This document shows, in pieces, positions 35,181 through 48,700 of a stretch of DNA of 50,536 nt. The stretch lies in NCBI GenBank assembly GCA_036897445.1, contig JAYMTL010000138.1, forward strand, positions 1 through 50,536, given 5' to 3'. This DNA is from Pelargonium tetragonum (taxonomy: Eukaryota > Streptophyta > Magnoliopsida > Geraniales > Geraniaceae). The position numbers and the translations under genes are program-made. The notes beneath the pieces are model-generated. The model was given only the letters and a program-made list of their open reading frames with translations. It searched no databases and was not told where the DNA came from. How positions within the stretch are numbered: position 1 is the first letter of the stretch; the number at the start of each line of letters is the position of its first letter.

Positions 35181-38100
35181 GGGACTTTTAAAGTTTAAAA
35201 AAGGGTAACCCCCGGATATCCTGCTGTACGCAATAACTACATGGTGGGTAAGGACTTATCCCTAAGAATTCCTTTGTATTAGTTTGATATAAATAGAATG
35301 ATTTTAGGTTTCAAACTAAGGGAAACCCTTCTTATGCCTATTACCAAAATCTCTCTTATTAATCTTAAGACCGGAAAGCCTAACCCTTACCTATTGCTTT
35401 TACTTTCAAAATTTCCTATTCATTAACAAATTCCTTTAAACAGTCCCTTGCGATTTAAAGGGGATACCTTTCTTACCTGTTTTACTTATGAATAGAAATT
35501 GCTTTTTTATCCTTATAATAAAGTAGCTAAAACGCTTGAATTCTTCTTTTTTGTATACTTTGCGGTTGGAGGGATATATAGAAGAGGGAGGGGTTATCGA
35601 CTTATCTTAGTCTTTATACTTTAGAATTAAGATAAATTTTAAGAAAATAGCTAGCGAAAAGGGGAAAATACTCAAGAAAGAGCCCCTACCTTCTAAAGCA
35701 ATTTATAAAAAGGAAAATAAGATCGCGGGGGAAGCCCAGCCTATTCAAGGTGGTATTCAAAGCTAAAAATGACTTTTTATAGTGTTACATCAGGGGCAAT
35801 GAGAATTGTGACAAATCAAATACTTTTAGTTGAACTTAGGATTCTGGTTATAGGTCCTTTTAGTATAGGGAGAACCCTCTGGGAGTCTAAGTCTCTATTA
35901 AGTGGTTTTTGTTTTGAATTTTTATAGATCTTATAGCACCCTTTGTGGTGTATTAATATATTTTTAGCCTTTCAAAAACTAGCACATAAAGGCGGGCGTT
36001 CCCTGTTAAAAATAACTACCAAATATTAAACCCTGTGAAATGAAAATCCCGAAGCCTCTGGAGATTCTTTACCAAAAATTTAATAAAAGTTAACGCATTT
36101 TTTTAAACCACTCGTTCTCTTTGATCCTTTATTAATTACGTTACTAAAATTCTTGAAACAGAAATTTTAGGGGCTTCCTCCTGGTATCTGCTAAAGCTTT
36201 ACCTAAGCCCCTTATTCGAAAACCTCTGACAAAAATACCTAATATCACAAAAAGCTTCCCTTACAGAGCACTATCCCATAAGGAATCCTTTTAATAAAAA
36301 AAACAATTAAGCAAAGCGGGAACCCCTTTCAACGAAGCACCCTTGTAGAAATTGTAGAAAGGGGTAGCTATGCGCAGGACTTAGCTCGTGGTTGGAACTT
36401 GGTTACACCCTTAACTTTATATTCTTTGCTTGAATGTACTACCTTTCCTTTTCAAAATCGAGTAGAAAGAACTCTAAAAGGTCGGTTAAGCAGTAAGTTA
36501 CGCTCTGATATACTATTTGAGCGGCCAGGGTTGTGTAAAAAGGCGGTTTTATAACAGGGATATAACAAGATTTTAGGTATTAAAGATCTGTAACCTAAGG
36601 GGGCTTTTGCTTTGGTTGATATAACTCTATCTCCCTCCTGATCTAGCTGGACATAGAATTTTTTAGCTTTTTAATGGGTAATCTCGGACTGAAACTAGAT
36701 CCTATAGAATTTTTTGTGATTGTTATAGCCCCCCTTAAGACTTGAAAATGTCTTTGTTACTTGCGCTAAACATGAGAGGTTGTCCTATAAATTACTCTAT
36801 ATAAATAAGTCAGAATATGTTGAGATACGTAAAAAATAGTAGCTGCTCTTCAGAGAGTTCCCGGAGACCTTCTAGAAAGCGTTAGTAAGAGAAAACCCCC
36901 GTTTTTCTTTTTGTAGATATCTATCTATATAGGAACTCTTTTAGTTACATTCTGTCTATAATTCTAGCTAATGAAGAAGGGAAAGAATTCTCAAGATAAA
37001 AAAGAGGTTCTTGTTTTGCCTTTAAAATAGACTTCAATTAATGTATAAACATACGAGTCAAAAATGGGTATAACAAGGAATCTATACTCGGGTACAGAAT
37101 TGGAAACGGATTACTTTATTCCTTGAATTCTCAAGAGATTTAACGAAGTTGAGGCCTTTAAACTAGAACAAACTTAGATTCCATTTCCTAAAATTAATAC
37201 CCTTTTTATTTGACTTATGGGCGGCGCGGAAAGTGAAATGAAAATAAGTAATTCCTTGTCTCCTCTCTAAAACTTAGTGACATCTTAGTCTTTTTGTACT
37301 TAACTTTTTGAAAAAAGAACTTTGTATACTACTGTGCGATGATTGCTTAGCTAGCTTTTTTATTCTATAAAGGGTCTTTTCCCAGGAATTTCCTGCTCCA
37401 ACAAAGTTAGGGGCTTAGTTCCTACCAAACAAAGTCTCTTAGCATACAACAACTCTATAAGGACACCCTTGGACTTCTTTATTTACTAGTTTTTGAGAAA
37501 CTTACTTTTTTTATAACAAAACAGGGTTCTTATTTATCCATTTCTTTCTAAAAATGAATTTTTAGGTGCCTACCTTTTATGCCTTTCTTATTGACTTGCT
37601 TGTTCTCATACTCCTTTTACCTGCCATACGCTTATTCGTAGCTCCGGTTTTCCTAGTCTTATACATAACTCTCCTCTGCTGTACCCGTCTTAGTTGCGTA
37701 GCTACTTCTTAATCTTAAAAAAGACCTATCTTCTTAAGAGCTTTACTCTCTATCTATATCATAGTCTAAAGCTAACTGTAACTATTCCTTTTATTTCTCT
37801 TTCTTGCCCGGAATACAAAGAAAAAATTCCCTTAGGGACCTCCTTAAGCCAAAATCTGTATTGTATTATTCCCAGAGGCTTCTTATCTTATCTAGATAAT
37901 TACGAGTATAGGGAGGAAAAGCAAAATGAGCACTCCTGCGCCCTTGTTGCCAAAATTGGGGCGTGCTAGCTTGGAGGTATATTGGTATATCAAGTAAAGT
38001 TTCAAAACGACGAGTCCTCAAAAGGAAGAGCTAAATCTTGAGTATTAAATAAAATGCTAATTGAACTCATGAAACTTGGGGAATGATTTATCCGACTTGA

Positions 38101-40279
38101 AAAAGCAGGCAACTAATAGCTCTTACGTACTATTTCACTATAGAAAACTGACTTATAGAATAAATAGAAATTGACTAACAGATACAGATATTGAATTGCT
38201 TTATATAAGTGATTGACTGCTTTATTAGGTCAGGAATTTCAATGCTTTTCCTCCTCGTAGCTATCTATATCTTCGATACCTTGGTCAGTCTCTCCCTTTT
38301 TACTATCTTTAGTTACACTCATAATAAACTAGGATAAGATTTACTTAATCATACCTTAAAGATTTCCTTTAGTAGTATATAAAAAACTCGTATCAAATAT
38401 GCATTGGGACTCAATATTTTAATAAAAAGAAAGCCTCTTATACTTATATAAGTTATATACTGGATTCTTCTTAACTTTATAGAATTCTCCTAAGTGACGA
38501 ATACTGAACAAAATCTCCTTTAAGGCGTAGAAAAGGGGCTCGCTTCAATTGGCCTGCAAATTGAACTAAAGTCTGGATACTCGTAAATAGAGATGAAAGC
38601 CCTCGTACTAAGGGGATTGCTTCCTACTGTTTACTATTGCTGCTCTAAAAAGTTTATATTAGGCCTCTTTTTGGTTATAACCATTAAATCTTAGATCAAG
38701 GGCGTTGCTCGTTCAGAAAAGAAATTCTAAATATCCAGCAAGTTCTTTAACAGTACAAATGATTGTAGATAAAGCGGGTGCTTTGACCATACTTTACGGG
38801 CTTAGATGGAATTAACAGGATCCCTTTATTCTCCGGTTAGTGAAAGTGAAATATACAAGAAAAAGTCTTATATATTCAGTTGGAGTCTACCCGCGTTATG
38901 TTTTTTCTTAACTTGAGTTATAGAGCCCTAAGGTTAAGGAATACCTAGAGCTGCTGCCTCCTTCTAAAACTTTTGGCTTTACGTGGAGGGCCTCTCCTTA
39001 GCAGTTAAAGAAGTCTATATTTTTCAAGTTTTTTTAGTATCCCCAAATTTTATTATACTTTCAATTTTTTAGGAAACTAAGGCAACGAAGTTGAGTAAGT
39101 TATCCCTTTTTGTATAGGTATTCAGCTCTCTTCTTAATGCTCTTTCTCGGGGAGTCCAATAAAAATAGGACCATCTTAGAGCTTGAAAGTTTAAAGGCAT
39201 CCGTAACTAGAGGAGAGTCTCGTATATCTTGTATCTTGCTAATAGCACAAAGTACTTATTTATGGTAGGGGCTACTTAGTCCCTAAAAGGGGGAACTAAA
39301 ACAGGGGGGTGTCCCTTTACCACATGCAAGAGTTCAAAATGCATTATAACCAAGAAAACCGGGTTTTGAAAAAGAAAGGATAATATATCTATGACGGGGG
39401 TCTTTACTGACTGAGACCTTGTAACTTAACACTTTATATAGGGTTTATCTTGCCCTTAATTACTATACTGTTGTAAAACTCAAGCAAAATTTTGTTTATA
39501 TATTAAGAGTTCGCTATGTCTTTAGTATGTTAAATCTTCCTTCCAAAACCAACGGCAGTACAAAAATAAGGATTTACGTAGACTTGATAAGCATAGCCTT
39601 CGTATTCTCGACTAAGAAGTAACCTTTATTGAAGGCCTATAAAGGAGCAGAAACTAGATAAAGAAAAAAGAAATAAGGCACCTTATAAGAAAATAAGAAA
39701 GGTCTGTAAAGTTCTTTATTACAAAGGAAGAGGAATTCTATAGATGATAAGTCCTAGTTTTACCCTCTAGGTTCCAAAAGAAAAACCAGAAGGATATATT
39801 AAAAAGAGTTTTTTTAGAAAGCATCTCCTTAACAGGTGGATCCAGCAAGTTATAGGACCCCTTTCTTAAAATGAAATCTCATTTGGATACTCAAAGCCTG
39901 GAAGTTTTGCCCGAACTTTATTCGTTTTAGCGCGAACGAACGGGTGTTGCATATTATTAATCCTATAAAGGGACAGAAATTCTTAGCACTTAACTTAAAG
40001 TGGAGCGAATCACAGCTATACCCTGTTTTGAACCTTTGTATATCAATTGAGAAACACCGTGCCTAATTAGGTCAGGTTTCATTTAAGGGCTTTTCTAGTA
40101 TACTCCTAATTAGGGTTTCTATAAGGACATTTCATTATCTAACGGAATCCCTGCGAACAAACAAAAGGAATCCCTATTCATACAAATTTCCCTTTGTTTC
40201 AAACGCAGGTTTCTATCTATTTGTTATAGGATGCTTTTTCTATTAGTATACATAAAGAAAGTATAAGAATACAGCACTC
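35181..40279. other. gene-empty AT-rich stretch
   Basis: About 5 kb in which I can name nothing. A degenerate relative of the motif (TTAATTACGTTACTA, two differences) lies near 36132-36146. A 91-codon frame at 37694-37969 (plus strand) starts at a non-ATG codon in a T/C-rich segment and has no recognisable product. A D-arm-like GACTTAGCTCGTGGTTGG at about 36380 has no T-arm at the proper distance. Confidence 0.55.
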
Positions 40280-40293
40280 TAATTACATTACCT
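40280..40293 (-). repeat. dispersed motif, copy 10 (14 of 15 bases)
   Basis: On the minus strand this is AGGTAATGTAATTA followed by GAG, so the last base of the 15-mer differs. It is preceded by CAA. The flanks are unrelated to the other copies. Confidence 0.6.
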
Positions 40294-43025
40294 TTGACAC
40301 TTCTAAAGGACCAGGTTCTCTATTAGTTGGGATTGTAGCTCTAGTTTTAAGGAAACTTACTAGAACAAGGCTTTTTTCCACAAGAGGATGGGACTTCTTT
40401 ATTTTATATCTATTTAATGATAGCATAACGAAAGAGGAGGCTCTAATGGAAATTTAGGGTTACCATCTCTCTAGGGTTTGCTTTAATTCTCCAAAGCAGC
40501 TCCACACTAGGAGTTTCTCAATTATATAAAATAACTTTAGACAACGATACCTAATATGCACTTAGTTTGTTTACTCTTTTTATAGTTATTCTTATTAATC
40601 CGCTCTACTAACAGAGACTGTACAAGGTGGGTTACAATTTATTATATAAGTATTTAACTTTAAGCGGAAACCCTGGAATACTGAGTTAAGATATTTTCAA
40701 AAAGGAGTGTGCTGCTTTATTAAAAAGTTCTGGATCTACTTCTTATTTTACCGTAGGGAAAAGCTTAGACTCTCCGGGCACCTCTTTCGTATCCCCAAGC
40801 TATTAAGCAGTCCGTTAGTTCTTGGGTGCACACTATTCTCAGGCACCCCATAAAAGCAGAGCTCAGAAAAAAAGAATTGCTTCAACCAAAAAGGGATCCA
40901 CTTTCGTGTCATATGTCTATTGGTAAACACAAAGCAGCATAGGGCAGTCTCACTTATTAGTTTATTAGTAATTAGTAAAGGGGTGTAAAGTGACTTTCGA
41001 CTACATTTAGGATAGGGTGGAACTCGGAGATTGATGCATATGGAAGATTATGAATCCCTATTAAGAAACTTCTATAACTAGCAAAGCTAACTTATAAGGC
41101 ATTTTCTTGCTTGTAAAAACTATGGAGTTCCCTCAAAAGAAGCTCGAGCTAAAATTATAAGAATCTAAAAACTAAGTTTAAACCGAATGTACTTTTAGTG
41201 ACAAAAGTTATTAAAAATTTTAGTAATACTGGTCGGAAAAACACGAGTTTAACTCCAAAAGTAGACTTTTTAATCCCTTTTTACTTTATTACAGGAAAGG
41301 TAATGGCAGACAACCTTATCATTTCTCAGCGAGATGAAGAGCAGCGAAAGTGTTGACTCGTAGTATTGAATTTTAACAAAAATGACTTAGTATTATATCT
41401 TAAATATCCTTAATTTAAGATCTCTTTTCATTTTTACAAGGGGACTTCTCTTGTTATTTACTCTTAAGAAATTCTCACCTTCAATATTAGAGACTATAAA
41501 CTCGTATCAAAGCCCATTAAAAGGGAACGCCCACTACAAGAGTGCATATATCCCTGTAATTGTAAGCTGATAATACGAAAGGAGGGCCCTAAAGCAGCTA
41601 CGGACCTTACTTCTAAACTCGTTTCAGTCTAATATTCTTGTAGGCTCATGCCTTTTGCTGTCCATTAAAAACCCTTGGGATTTTCTCGGGTTACCCTAAT
41701 AAGAGAAATTCTAAAAGGGATCTGGTAAAATATTCTAAAAATTTGTATCCATAAGAGATAAAATAGCTAAAGAAGGATTAATGTAAGTCAAATTGAAGCA
41801 GATACAATGATAAAGAATGAAATTTCTAAGTCTGAGCAAGGACTAGTAAAGACTTTTCTAAGGAGTAGGTCTAATCCGATTTCAAAAAGAGATGTCAACT
41901 TCTATGCAGGATTTGAACCTATAAAGGGATTCTAATATAGAAGTATAATACAAAAAAGGAATAGAATACCTAAACTAAAGAGTAAGACTAGAATTAATCT
42001 AGATATATAGACTAAGACAATATAATAAGTAATATAAGCTACAATACACTAGGTACAATACTAAAACTAACTATAAATAACTAGATAGTAATCCTAACCG
42101 AATATAACTATTATAACTACATCTGATTTAAACTTTAGGAATTCAAATTTAGTAAAGCAGATAAGAGTTTCTCGTCAGCAGCTTAGAAAGAGTTTGGGAA
42201 TCCTATGAAGCACACTTAGTATAGTCTTGTAATATTTACATTTACAGCTCGGAGAAACCTTCTGACAGAACAAGTCACTATCCCAATTCAACAATAAAGG
42301 GAGTTTCTTTAAGAATGTAAGTTTAATTTGAAGGGGAAGACTTTATAGGATACGTAAGACCCCGACCCTCTTATGCCAAGGAACCCATTATCCGTATTCA
42401 CGTTGTTACCTTATTTCACTAGGCCCTCTTACTTAGTCGTATTAAAATTCTTCAGGTTTGCCGGGTGAGACAAGGGGATTACAACAGGCTTTAGATTCAG
42501 AACTGTTTCAAGTAGCCCCTTGCAAAAAAAGCTCTTTTTTCTAGAGTTGGGCCACTTGATGCCTTATGATCCTGGGAGTGGAAAAAGAGGTAACATTATT
42601 TATGATTAAAGTTGCCAGAACTCCTAAGTTAGTATAGGGCCCCTAATTTCATACTTTTCAATCAGTAAAAGCTAAGGAAAAAAATGTGAGAATTAAAGCA
42701 AACAAGCCTGAAGTTATGATCTAGAATGCCTTTTATCATTACCTATTAAGGTCTATCTCCTCTATTCTAGAAGGTAATAACAACAAAAAAGAGGGTTTCC
42801 TTTAGACTAACAATTAAACAAGACTATTACCTACAGCAACTACTTTAAAATAGTAATCCAATAAGGGGACTACTTACTACAGTTATGGATATACTAAGAC
42901 TTCTTCCTATTCCTCCTAACAAGAGGGCTCCTAAGACTTGTATAGCAGCCCTTAAGAAAATCAGTCTAGCTCCAGGCTACAGGAAGAGGGGTATCTCTCC
43001 TAATAAAAAAGAGGAGTACTACTAA
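40294..43025. other. gene-empty AT-rich stretch
   Basis: No gene is recognised. About 41930-42120 is very TpA-rich, A-rich sequence typical of the most RIP-like parts. A T-arm-like GGTTCAAATCCTGC lies on the minus strand near 41905-41920, but its stem is imperfect and no D-arm is found. Confidence 0.5.
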
Positions 43026-43085
43026 AACAAGGAGGAATATCCCTTAATAAGACTCATATACCTAATAACTATAAAAAAGACTGTA
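43026..43085. repeat. decayed repeat family R3, copy b
   Basis: Counterpart of 23881-23945: ACAAGG, GGAATATCCCTTA, then ACTCATATACCTA. Similarity to copy a probably starts about 50 bases earlier in a CTCCT/AGTA-rich stretch and fades by about 43095. The surrounding 42820-43160 has the same A/G-rich, TpA-rich texture and may belong to the element. Its class is unknown. Confidence 0.45.
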
Positions 43086-43095
43086 TAGTAAGTAC

Positions 43096-45781
43096 TAATA
43101 CATTATGGTAGGCAGAATAGCAAGAGGCTACAAGAAGAAGTCCCGAAGAGGTAAGACCAATAGCTGAGATTCCGGAATCCTAATTTTTATAAGCCTGCTT
43201 ACATGATTTGAGTAAGATATCTACTGAATTCTTATGAGTTTTGCCCAAAAGAATTACGTTGTATTGTATAAAGAAGGGATTATTTAAAAGCTTCCCCTTG
43301 TATTACATAAGTTTTATTTAGAACTCTTACTTTGAGTCGCATAGGCATATTGTCAAGATTTAAGTTGCAGTTTTAGATCCTTTTAGCTTGGGGTTCAATT
43401 TGAGCAATCCAAAGTGTTTGGAAATTTGTTCTTTTTTACTCTTTGATAGATGGAGCTTTTCATTATGTAGAAAAATTCCTAAAGATTATCCAACTTTTAT
43501 CATAGTTCGCGAACTTCGAGTCTACGGATACAAAAGTTCTTTCTTAAGGCTTTCCCTAATAAGGAATGTCTATAGTGTTCTACTTAAAAGAACTTTTGCC
43601 AAATCCTTTTTTCATAGAGTTGTAGCTTCAAAGCCACAACATAGATTTCATCTTTTTCCTGTTATATGATAGTTCGTTTTATATACTTAGAAGACCTTTG
43701 CTTACTACTTCTATTAAGCCCCAGTTAAAAAGCTGAGTGTTTGTTAAGCTTTTCTATACTTAGTAAATAGATAATTGGAATATATAAAAAAGAAAAAACC
43801 TCCTAAGTAAAAAGGGTGAAAGCCTAAGTTAAAATTTTTACTATCTTTTAAAGCCTAAAAACTTTTGAACTCCCTTACTATGCAAGAGTTTCCGAACTAA
43901 AAGGAGATACCTTAACTCTTCAATTTTGTAGTACCAAACTGCAGTTTTAAACTGGAATTCTGTATTTTACTATTTCAACGTATCTGGCTAAAAAAGGAAT
44001 GATAAAAAGAAAGTAAAGTATAAAAAAGGGAGCCTCCTGTGTCAACACACGCGGATCTTTTATTCTAGAAAACTTTGCAAATCCATTTAGCATCAAAAAG
44101 AATCTTCATCTCTAGCCGGGTTGTGACAAAATTTGTTGAATCTAATTGCCTCTGCAGGGTGCTCTGATACTGAACGTATCTATAACAAATTTAATATAAG
44201 GGCCCCTAATATTAGTATACTTTTTACAACAGTATTCTTTAAGTCTTCATATCCCGCACCAAGTTTCTTTAAAAATTTGTGTTTAGTCTTATCTTAGAAG
44301 ATGCAGTACACTGTCTTATATACGTAGCAAACTTCCGCAATTTCGTATAACATGGATAAGGGAACAAGGAACTCACTTTATCAGTATCTAGAAAAAAAGA
44401 TAAAAGAGATAGATAATCCCGATACGCTTAAACTTTCGAGGTATTTTAAAATAAATATCACTAGCAGAAGAATTGTACTTACCCTGAGTATCTGTGTCTT
44501 AGCCCTAACTTTTCAAAATTACGGTTACTCCTTAGCCCTTTGAACGCGGAACGGAGTCCTAGTAAAAATAGGGCCATTATTTACTAATGGGTTTCCTTGA
44601 ACCTCCCCCATAGGGATTCGCAGCCCTTTCTATACATTGTATTCTTACCAGAGGGGCCAGACTAGCTAAATAAAAGGAAAAAGCTCCTCGCAGGTAGTAT
44701 ATTAAGACTCTAGTTTGTTTGGTTAAAAAAAGATATTGTAATAAGTTATGCTACGAGTTCGGGCTATCTCTTTGTATTGTAAGTTAATCTTTAGGTGTGG
44801 GTATCCCTATTTTAGAGAATTTATATGTTTCTTAAAGAGCTTTTTTATATCCTTTGTGATGAAAGCGGCTCATAAATCCGCTTTTTAAATGTATTTACTC
44901 TCTTTTTATTTCTGAGATGTGACTAGGATTTTTAAGGAAGTTTTGAAATCAAAAGTCTTATTCCTAGGATTCTTGACAAGTACAAAAACAAACAGCGGGT
45001 ATTTTCTGGATGCTATGAAAAGTATAGTACTTCTAATTTTAGTGTAATATCAAGTGAATTGAACATTAACCGGGTCCTTGTAACTTAAAAGCATTCCGGA
45101 ATAAAACCCTTTTTAGATATTTGAATAGCCAGTTATAATTATAAAGAAAGAAACAAAACCAAGTACTCGTTGAGTAAAGTCCAAGGTTACCCTTTTTTAA
45201 GAAAACTTTTATACAGCATACGCGATAGCTCCTGTCACTCCTATATTTTTTATTTTATCCCAAAAATTTTTAGACTCTCTTAAAAAGTTAGAATTCCGGG
45301 AATTACTATGTGGCAGAATACCGCAAAGTTTTAAAGGTATCTGAAAAGGTTCTCGCTACGCTAACTCTACTTTATTCAAAATCCTCCTTTTATCTAACTT
45401 TATGGACTTTTACAGAGCGGGAACCCTCTAAGACTTCCCTTTGCTTTTAAGGGGCCTCTCCGATGCTACACTAAACAACTTTAGTGCCCCTTTTTGTCGG
45501 AATGAGAACGGGAATTTTAAACCTTACCTTTAATTATCTTTATCTTTAATACGGGGTCTCTAAGGAATTACAGTTCTGCGAGAAAGAAGTTATAAACTTT
45601 CGTTGTTGGCTTTAGTAAATCCTAGGCTTTGCTTTATCGTTTCAAAGAATAGATTTTAATCTCATACCTATAAAAGTCTAGTAAGCGTGTGTACCCCAGT
45701 CCACTTTCATTTTCAAGTATTTGACTTTCGGCCGTATAGGGCAGTCCCGAAATGGGGCGGAAAATCCCTACTATAAACTAC
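43096..45781. other. gene-empty AT-rich stretch
   Basis: Nothing is recognised except a short ATG frame at 44352-44543 that I list with very low confidence. A 93-codon frame at 43388-43669 begins at a non-ATG codon and looks like chance. Confidence 0.5.
44352..44543 (+). CDS. doubtful short ORF, 63 codons
   Basis: This is one of the few short ATG-started frames with an acceptable eukaryotic start context (A at -3, G at +4). The first 30 or so residues are charged (MDKGTRNS..., KKIKEIDNPD), and residues from about 40 on are hydrophobic (RRIVLTLSICVLALTF), like a single membrane anchor. It matches no family I know. Neighbouring sequence shows no other gene and nothing suggests expression. In AT-rich DNA of this length several such frames are expected by chance. 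Confidence 0.1.
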   Translation: MDKGTRNSLYQYLEKKIKEIDNPDTLKLSRYFKINITSRRIVLTLSICVLALTFQNYGYSLAL

Positions 45782-45795
45782 TAATTACATTACCT
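45782..45795 (-). repeat. dispersed motif, copy 11 (14 of 15 bases)
   Basis: On the minus strand this is AGGTAATGTAATTA followed by GTAG, preceded by GAGCG. The CG before AGG is shared with the copies at 15937, 22911 and 27380. Confidence 0.6.
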
Positions 45796-48700
45796 CGCTC
45801 TACTACTTTGTCTGGAAACACTTGTTAGGGGGAGGCCCTTTATATGGGTGTTTAATCAAAGAGTATTTTAGGTTATTCGCCAGAGTTGTAGGGATATCTT
45901 AGGTCCTTTTTTTAATGCAAATCCTGATTGTAGATTTTAGAACTCCCCTTAGTTTAAAAAGTTATAAACCTTTGATTCTAGACGATAGCTAACGAGAATA
46001 CCCTGACGTCCCTCACTTGCTTGTTACCTTACCTAACTCCGAAAACGCTAACTAAAATCTAAAGGTAAAACTCTTATTTACTTTTCTTTTCAATTTTCTT
46101 GCTTTACTCCAGGATTCTAGAAGCTCCTAAGCTATACTTTTTCCTGTATTTATTATCGGGAATTGTAAACCTGTAATTTGAGAAATACAAAACACAAAAG
46201 AATAATAGGACTCCTTACTCTTCATACTCTTAAATCTTAAGACCTTTCGTGAGAGCTAGACCTGTACTATGTAGCTTACTCTTTTTACTTTCAAATGGAG
46301 GCTTTTTTGCACGAATTTCTTTAATTATAGTAGTGGCATAGAATCCGGAATCATTACACTATTAGTTAGAAAGCGTAACCGGTAAACCCAGTTTTAGAAA
46401 TAGCTTAGATAAAAAGAATATTAGCAATCTTTTAAATCTAGTAGATACCATGAGTAAAAAAATTCTCTAATTAATTGAAAAGTAAAGCGCAATAGTTTGG
46501 TCCTAATCAAATTAGGGTAATAGACCTCTAGTATCCTGAGTAACAAGAATTTGGAGAGCGCAGAGTGAAACGTGCGTATCCATGTCAGTAAAAGGGAGTC
46601 TTATGAAAGAAAGAGATTCCCTCTTTCTTCTTAAATTGATTGTAAAGAAAAGATCAATGAGGCTAAAAAAAGTAAAGAATAAGGAAAGTTAATTAACAAA
46701 AGCTATAGAACTAAAGTAATTTGTTTACAGTATAAGGACAATGGCAAGTATAGTTTCGGGAAAGGTTGGATAAGAAAACCTAGGAAATATTGACTTAAAA
46801 AGCTTCAAGTGTTACGCTACTAAACGAGTAAACCCCCTTAACGGAAAATTTAGAAATGTAGAAAATTCCTGCGAGTTCGAACCTATACTAATTCAAAAAG
46901 GGTTTGTAATATTACGGAAAAACCTGCACTTAAGAGGCAGCCCACGCAGTTTAATATAAATAGGGAACACTTTTTGGGCTAAAAGGCACAGAGTAGTTAG
47001 AAAAGCTTGAAAATCTCTAGAAGGTTTAGGTTCGTAGGAAAACAAGTATCCTTTTCTTTTACTTTAAAGAATTACGGGCCGTTAAAGTTTTAAGCAGGGC
47101 TGCGTGTATATTATTGTAAGGAATAAGTTTCTAGTTTTAGGGATAATGCCTAGTTTCCAGTAAAAAGATAAGGAAGGCTCTATAAACCGCAAAATAGAAT
47201 TTCCTTTGCTGTTTTACTAAATAAAAAGAATAGACAACCCCCCATATAAAATTTTACCGCAGTTTTCGGCAGCCAAGTCTTTTTGTTTTAGAAGATATCC
47301 ATTACCACGACCCCTTTTTTCTAGAACTACAAGACTCCTCTACTATAAGATACTGTAGATAGCAAGCAAGAAGAAGACTCCTAAGAAAGATACAGTTCAT
47401 AAGAGAACTCTAGAGTTAATTAGAAGTAGTAAGACTTCTTTCATTTTTGGGTTCTAGTGACAGAAAGACTAAAGCCAAGCTATAAAGATGGAAATATGGA
47501 GTATTGAACAAAGTTCTTGTATCTCAAGGGAATACAAAGGAAAGAGAAGGTCCTCTTTTCAAGTTACTTCGTAGCAGTATGGGAAATTACATTAGTAAAA
47601 TACACAGCGGGCCCCTGAAGATAAGAAACTAAAGAGCAGTACCCGAGGGAGTGCACGAATCTCTGCTTGATTGTAGTAAATTGATTTAGTATTAATGTAA
47701 TTTGGAGTCCCCGCTTTCTTAGACTTCTTTAGATAGTCAAAATCTAGGGAAACTCGCTCTTAAAACGCATTAAAGACCTCTTAAGAAACTTAATTCGGAG
47801 CTTTCTCGAGTCTTATTAAGTAAAGCGGATTCTTAGCTACGCACAAGGTCTAGTTATTTAATCTTTCCTCGGATAGGCTTCCAAAAGAATCTTTACTACA
47901 AGCGAATTTGTTGTGTGAAGTGACTAACAAAAAAACTTTACTTAGAAAAGTATACTACACTGAGATAGGAACCCTTTTTGAATTCCTGTGTGCTTACTTC
48001 GTACCTTTACCCGGAGAAGAATCTTTCTTATACTCTGGACCTCTTCTTGTAAATGGGAAGTCCCTGAAAAGATGCCTATAAAATGACCGAGGTTTTCCTA
48101 CGGGGGCTTCAAGCTTAAGTAAGTGAGAGGGTTAAAAAACTAGCGAGGGAATTTCAAAAATCCAAGTAAGCAGTACAATAGGATACCTAAGAAAGTAGCA
48201 GGATCCTTGCAGCGGTTTTTTAGAAATCTTAATATCTAGTATGCACCTTTTTAGTTGCAGTATAAAGAGTTTAAGAGTAAAGTTACCTACTTCATTAGTA
48301 AAAAACCCTGCGATTAACTTATTACTTGCAAATGTATTGACCCAATGATCGCATATCCGGATTATTAATTTGATACAGAAAAACGAAATTTTTTAGCTCT
48401 AAGGCCCCTTTTTGCTCCTCCCGACGAATATTTGTATATATGATACTGAGAAAAGCGCTTTTCTTTATAGAATTGGTGGATTACTACTTCCCCCTTAAAC
48501 TCAGTGTATAAAAATTAGGTCTGGGTATAAAGTGTCGGAGGGTTTTATTTAACATCCTTTATGCATTATTCGTTAATTATTTGACAAAACTTTGCTAGCT
48601 TTGTTCACCAGGACAATACTGGGGTTAAATAAAAACTTAAGATAAGCCAAACGGGGAGACCCCCTTTCAACGAGTTAGTAGGTCAAAAAAATCTCATATT

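Noticed and set aside
36375-36420. D-arm-like GACTTAGCTCGTGGTTGG
   Set aside because: No T-arm is found 35-36 bases downstream of the GG, so there is no tRNA layout.
10311-45795. Idea that the motif encodes a conserved peptide (LITLP on one strand, RGN-I-K/N on the other)
   Set aside because: The flanking frames do not encode related proteins, and conservation includes synonymous positions, so a DNA-level explanation is simpler.
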